A stretch of DNA of 36,072 nt. Source: Paraburkholderia sp. UYCP14C (GTDB lineage Bacteria; Pseudomonadota; Gammaproteobacteria; Burkholderiales; Burkholderiaceae). The position numbers were made by a program, and so were the translations under genes. The stretch is taken from the NCBI RefSeq assembly GCF_004197395.1, contig NZ_SELS01000071.1:1-36072 (forward strand), read 5' to 3'. Below are positions 32,334 to 36,072 of the stretch, one piece after another (the stretch's first letter is position 1; each line of letters begins with the position of its first letter). Below the pieces are notes generated by a model. That model made no database searches. It was given only the letters and a program-made list of their open reading frames with translations, and was not told where the DNA came from.

Positions 32334-34064
32334 TCAGACTTGATGTAGCTGCGTGGGGCACTCGACGCCTGTGAGGATTGCCTGAAGACGTGACGCCCGG
32401 CTTTTGGGAACAGCGATAGCAAGGAGTCGTTCCGCACGAGACGCTGCGACATAAATCTTTCGAGCTTCCTCGTCAGATTCCAGAGAGGCCCTGCCTTCAA
32501 GCAGGTCGAGAATTCCGCCTGCAGTCTTGATCGTCATTACGACGCAGACGGCGGGAAATTCGAGACCTTTAACAGAGTGAATAGTCCGCGCCGGCGGTAA
32601 GTCGAATGGGGCACCAGCCAAAGCATCACCCAAACCTTGATGAGCCTTGAGTCGCATTTTGATGGTTGACTGGCCAGTACATCCGGGTGCCAATAGCTCC
32701 CTTGCTGTCTCCAACCACTGGTCAACGGTCTGCGGCGGTTCGAAGCGCAAGCCGTTTGCGAGCGCTATAACATCAGGACGCCAACTGCCATCATCGAGCC
32801 CCTTGTCGGTCAAGTAAACATGGTAGTCGCCTGAAGAACTGATATGCCCTTGAACTAGCAGGATCACACGGTGCAGTCCAATCAGAGCATCCCGGCGACC
32901 TCCGACAGCGAAAGCGAAATGATACTTCATCGCGGCTTCGGCGAGCAGGAGCGTCATATGCGTCGTTGGGTCGACTACCGGCTGCCCAATTGCTTTGCAG
33001 GCGCTCGCGCGCGTGGACGCCAGGACCGGTGCACTTTGCAGCGGCACACCTATTCCATTTACGAGCCCCAGAAACGCACGACCGATTTTCTGCGAGACCG
33101 CAGTGCCGCTATAGGAAATGATATGCACGGGAGTTGAATCGTCCCGATAACGCCCCACCGGTCGGTCAGGGTTGGCGCGTAAATTCGGTGCTCTGAGCGC
33201 CACATTGGCTAAGCAGATTGCAGGAGTAGATCGGAAATTTCCGCTCATGTGGAGACAATTGTGCGCGCCGAAGGAGTTCGAGAATTTTTCCAACTCGTTT
33301 GTAACGCCGCCCCGAAATTTGTAGATTGATTGGTTAGGGTCGCAGATTACCTTAACAATAATCCCAGATCTCCGTAGCCAATCAACAACGTCAAGATCAG
33401 CAGGATTGCAGTCTTGTGCCTCATCGACGACGATCTCGCGAAACCGTGCGGCAAGTGCCCTCCCCACACGATCCGCAAATTTTTTATCGTCCAGGCGCTC
33501 CCGAACGTAGACGCGCACGTCATCGAAATCTATCTGACCATGACTTCTCGCAGTTTTGAGTATCGAGAGCACCCGCGTTTCATGTGCGTCAATCGAACGG
33601 GCTTGAACATCAAAGCCTTCCTTCCTGGCGGACGCTGGATCAACCTTCCCCGTAGCTCTGTCGAAGCATCGCAGCCTGAGCGCATGGGCTTTCGGGAAGG
33701 GTACGACCTCCCACTCGTTCTTGTCTGGGACCAATTTTGGCACCGCGTCGCAGTCTGGGATGCCAAACGGCGAGATAAGGAATTGCCACAGAAACCGGTC
33801 AAAGGTCCCGATAAAGCCCGGAAATAGCGGGGACGGAAGTACACCAAAGGCATTTAGACGAATCTGCAACTCGTCAACTGCAGCGTTGGTAAACGAGAGA
33901 AATGCGACGCCACGCCGATCGGATTCTTGACTCAATATTTTCCGGGCTCGCTCCACCATGGTCCTGGTTTTGCCAGCTCCCGGGCACGCTGTCACGAAAA
34001 TGGCCCCCTCGTGATCAATAATTGCCTGCTGCAGTTCGGTTGGCGAGTAGGTCGAAGCACTCAT
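32334..34064 (-). CDS. gajB: GajB, UvrD-like helicase of Gabija (576 aa)
   Basis: Superfamily 1 helicase motifs appear in order: motif I VTACPGAGKTRTM (Walker A, about 24-36), Ia LSFTNAAVDEL, II REIVVDEAQDCNPADLD (DEAQ), III/IV region VICDPNQSIYKFRGG, V IHSVKGLEFPAVCVV and VI KIYVAASRAERLLAI. The size and the position directly after an OLD-type nuclease identify GajB. In known Gabija systems GajB binds the GajA tetramer, hydrolyses nucleotides and is needed with GajA for anti-phage activity. The ATG at 34064 overlaps the gajA stop by 4 bases (34061-34064), so translation is coupled. The gene looks intact. Confidence 0.88.
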   Translation of the reverse strand: MSASTYSPTELQQAIIDHEGAIFVTACPGAGKTRTMVERARKILSQESDRRGVAFLSFTNAAVDELQIRLNAFGVLPSPLFPGFIGTFDRFLWQFLISPFGIPDCDAVPKLVPDKNEWEVVPFPKAHALRLRCFDRATGKVDPASARKEGFDVQARSIDAHETRVLSILKTARSHGQIDFDDVRVYVRERLDDKKFADRVGRALAARFREIVVDEAQDCNPADLDVVDWLRRSGIIVKVICDPNQSIYKFRGGVTNELEKFSNSFGAHNCLHMSGNFRSTPAICLANVALRAPNLRANPDRPVGRYRDDSTPVHIISYSGTAVSQKIGRAFLGLVNGIGVPLQSAPVLASTRASACKAIGQPVVDPTTHMTLLLAEAAMKYHFAFAVGGRRDALIGLHRVILLVQGHISSSGDYHVYLTDKGLDDGSWRPDVIALANGLRFEPPQTVDQWLETARELLAPGCTGQSTIKMRLKAHQGLGDALAGAPFDLPPARTIHSVKGLEFPAVCVVMTIKTAGGILDLLEGRASLESDEEARKIYVAASRAERLLAIAVPKSRASRLQAILTGVECPTQLHQV

Positions 34065-36013
34065 ATTGCGACCACCTCTTCAATCGCTTGCGCAATGTAT
34101 CCCGGTACCGTGAATGCCTCTCCGTCCTCGATCCATCGTGCCAGAATCTGCGCGAAGTCACCTTTGCGCGTCTTCTTGAAGATCTTATGAATTCTTTTGG
34201 CGCGTTCATCACCACTCAGTGCTACCGCACTGTCCCACTTCTTCTTCGATTTTGGATGAAGCTCGAGATACGCTTTTCGCAAGATATCAGCATTACCGGC
34301 TTCGATCAGCTCAGTTTCAAGTGAATAGACGCTTGTGATTGCCACGAGATGTTCACGCGCATTTAATGTCAGCGCGAGCGTAGTCAACTTTGCCTTGCGC
34401 AACTCTCCCGGGATCGGCCCCTCTTCCTGGTCGGTCGCGTCATTGGCGGCTGCGGCTTGAGTATCTTCGTTTTCGTCATCATCCTCGTCGTCACCGGCGC
34501 CCCTATCGCCATCGGTGAGGATGACAACTCTGTCCGCGATGCGCGCGCCGTTGACGCCGGTAAGCAGCAGCGTCGCATATGGGCTGAAGTCAACTCCATC
34601 GATGGGGACAAAAACCGCAGATCTGAATAGGCGAAGTTTGTCTGGGTGGTCTTTCAAGGTGTGCTTCTTCGCGATGACTGGTAGCAGAAGCGCCTCTGCA
34701 ATACCTTCAACAAGCAGGACTCGTCCACCAAAGAGCAGCGCGGCCTTCGTGACATCGAGATATCGGTCGACTTTCCGGCGTTCCAATGGATCGAGGGGCA
34801 TCTGCGATAGTGGAATGCAACGAGTTGAGCGGCGTAGTGCAGCCGCAGTCATCGTCGCGGCAAGCACGTCTGCATCTGCGTCAGCACCTTCCGCCGTATT
34901 AATGCCAACGCTACTCTCGATAACTGCAGCATCTGCGACAACTGGCTCGATTGACGAATCCGTTGAGGCTTGCGATGCGGGCGCGACGACCGACTTGAAT
35001 ACGACCAGCCGGTCACTGCTAACCCATGCCGATAGATTCGGCGAATGAGTCGCGACGATGACCTGAAGCTCACCCGCTGGTGCATAGTCAGCAGGCGGCT
35101 CCTTACGTGACTGCTCCGCCTGATCACCCAGGAACGAAAGTACGGCCGCCTGAAGTTGGGGGTGGAGATGTGCCTCGGGTTCTTCGACGAGAAATAGCGT
35201 CAAGTCGGCAGACCGGACCTTCTCCAGCTCAACGGCGATAATAGCCATGAACAGCAGATTGGCATATCCATGCCCTGAGTAGCGGAGATCCTCTGGGTCG
35301 ACTCCGTGGTCCGCCAGTTTGAATCGGAGGTCACGGGCAATGTCGACCAAAGCCTCGTCGCTTGAAAACCCAAGCGAAGCAGTCTGCCGCCGCACGCCCG
35401 AGGTAAGCGCTGTCAGACTCTTGGCCACTGCACCATCCACCTTGACCAGCACATCGTGCGAGCTCGTTCTTGCGAGCTCCTTCGCGAGTTGTGCCGGCGT
35501 AGTCCCTTCAAGGAAGTGGTTCAAAAGCGCCATGATGCGCGTGGGATTTCCCGACGCCAGTGAGCGCTGTGCGTCGCGTAGAGTGGGCAGATATACATGC
35601 CGAACCATCTCATGGCATCCAGGTTCCGGCGCATTTCCCTCCCTGCCGGCCCAGAGGATCGGCTTCGCGCCAATTCGCGCAGCATCGAAGCGCAGTCCAA
35701 AAGAGGCATGCGTCAGAGATGCATCTGTGGCCGCAGAAAGAAGTCGCCCTTGCTGTCCGGTTGAGAGTTCTGCGAAACGCCCTTCGAGCTCAAAGCAACT
35801 GTTAGCACTCTGGAAGCGCACATCTGTGGGCTCGCAATAAATCTCCCGTCGACCGCCTAGCGGCGTAGTAAGCAAACGAATTGCATCAATTGCGTTGCTT
35901 TTTCCGCCGTTATTTTCGCCGACAAAAACCGTCAACTCTTTTTGAAGCTCGATATCTGCCTGATCGAACGAGCGAAAACTATCTAGCCTTAAACTGGCTC
36001 TTTTGAAATTCAA
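34061..36013 (-). CDS. gajA: GajA, OLD-family ATPase-TOPRIM nuclease of Gabija (650 aa)
   Basis: N-terminal ABC-type ATPase: Walker A FVGENNGGKSNAIDAI (G32-S39), Walker B LFLVEEPEAHLHPQLQ and a switch histidine in VIVATHSPNLSAW. The C-terminal half is a TOPRIM domain: GRVLLVEGIAEALLLPVI with the conserved Glu, and RVVILTDGDRGA with the D-x-D pair, followed by a very acidic insert (DDEDDDENED) that is unusual in strength. This is the OLD/GajA layout. GajA nicks DNA at specific sequences and is held inactive by cellular nucleotides until infection depletes them. The start is a TTG at 36013 (MNFKRASLRLDSFRSF), with no strong ribosome site and no later in-frame ATG before the Walker A. Upstream, 36014-36072 shows no convincing promoter before the window ends. 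Confidence 0.87.
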   Translation of the reverse strand: MNFKRASLRLDSFRSFDQADIELQKELTVFVGENNGGKSNAIDAIRLLTTPLGGRREIYCEPTDVRFQSANSCFELEGRFAELSTGQQGRLLSAATDASLTHASFGLRFDAARIGAKPILWAGREGNAPEPGCHEMVRHVYLPTLRDAQRSLASGNPTRIMALLNHFLEGTTPAQLAKELARTSSHDVLVKVDGAVAKSLTALTSGVRRQTASLGFSSDEALVDIARDLRFKLADHGVDPEDLRYSGHGYANLLFMAIIAVELEKVRSADLTLFLVEEPEAHLHPQLQAAVLSFLGDQAEQSRKEPPADYAPAGELQVIVATHSPNLSAWVSSDRLVVFKSVVAPASQASTDSSIEPVVADAAVIESSVGINTAEGADADADVLAATMTAAALRRSTRCIPLSQMPLDPLERRKVDRYLDVTKAALLFGGRVLLVEGIAEALLLPVIAKKHTLKDHPDKLRLFRSAVFVPIDGVDFSPYATLLLTGVNGARIADRVVILTDGDRGAGDDEDDDENEDTQAAAANDATDQEEGPIPGELRKAKLTTLALTLNAREHLVAITSVYSLETELIEAGNADILRKAYLELHPKSKKKWDSAVALSGDERAKRIHKIFKKTRKGDFAQILARWIEDGEAFTVPGYIAQAIEEVVAI

Positions 36014-36072
36014 ATGGGTTATGCAGTATGCGGGTTGATCGAAGTGAAGTTGAGCTTGCCAGCGATCAGGAA

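Noticed and set aside
1-36072. CRISPR arrays, tRNA and rRNA genes
   Set aside because: No regularly spaced repeats, cloverleaf-like sequences or rRNA stretches were noticed on either strand; this was by eye, so a scan with dedicated tools could still find a small RNA.

Overview
The window looks like part of a large anti-phage defence island from a GC-rich Proteobacterium. Burkholderiales (Burkholderia or Paraburkholderia and relatives) is my best guess, from the codon usage, the IS1182- and IS5-type elements and the kind of Pycsar proteins present. No ribosomal, tRNA or metabolic housekeeping gene is visible. Nearly everything is on the minus strand; the only intact plus-strand gene is a WYL regulator.

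Layout in window order. (a) 1-72: the end of an IS5-type element, cutting the 3' part of a gene of more than 1,100 codons. (b) 73-7013: an operon, transcribed right to left, of a zinc-hook AAA_13/RloC-like ATPase, a HEPN-motif protein and the truncated PD-(D/E)xK-like giant. (c) 7136-10806: a two-gene operon of a 649-aa unknown protein and a 574-aa protein with a nuclease-like N-terminus. (d) 10836-11050: a GNAT acetyltransferase remnant. (e) 11058-13660: a Pycsar system, cNBD-TIR effector plus class III cyclase, with the cyclase split by a 912-bp IS5-family element flanked by a 3-bp duplication; precise excision restores the frame. (f) 13798-14222: remnants of an IS1182 transposase and of a TIR gene. 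(g) 14341-21431: the most striking part. A WYL regulator (CapW/BrxR-like) is divergent from an overlapping operon of tandem-domain nucleotidyl cyclase, Cap2-like E2-E1 fusion, Cap3-like JAB protease and cNBD-TIR effector, followed by a TIR-like/DUF4071 protein. This is a Pycsar-type cyclase carrying the ubiquitin-like machinery of type II CBASS. (h) 21464-25374: SLATT/DUF4231 membrane protein, DUF4062-TPR-TM protein and a Cys/His transglutaminase-like protein. (i) 25375-27260: degraded DNA around one TIR gene. (j) 27261-31533: an Avs-like STAND NTPase with an N-terminal nuclease domain and a small helical partner. (k) 31593-36013: a Gabija system (GajA, GajB) with a small HEPN-like gene behind it.

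How the parts may work together: in (e) and (g) the cyclase should make a cyclic nucleotide that activates the cNBD-TIR protein, which then probably destroys NAD+. In (g) Cap2 would be expected to conjugate or prime the cyclase through its C-terminus, Cap3 to reverse this, and the WYL protein to repress both divergent promoters through a 51-bp dyad in the 20463-20513 interval. The other modules look like independent abortive-infection or nuclease systems. All functions come from motif reading; no database search was run.
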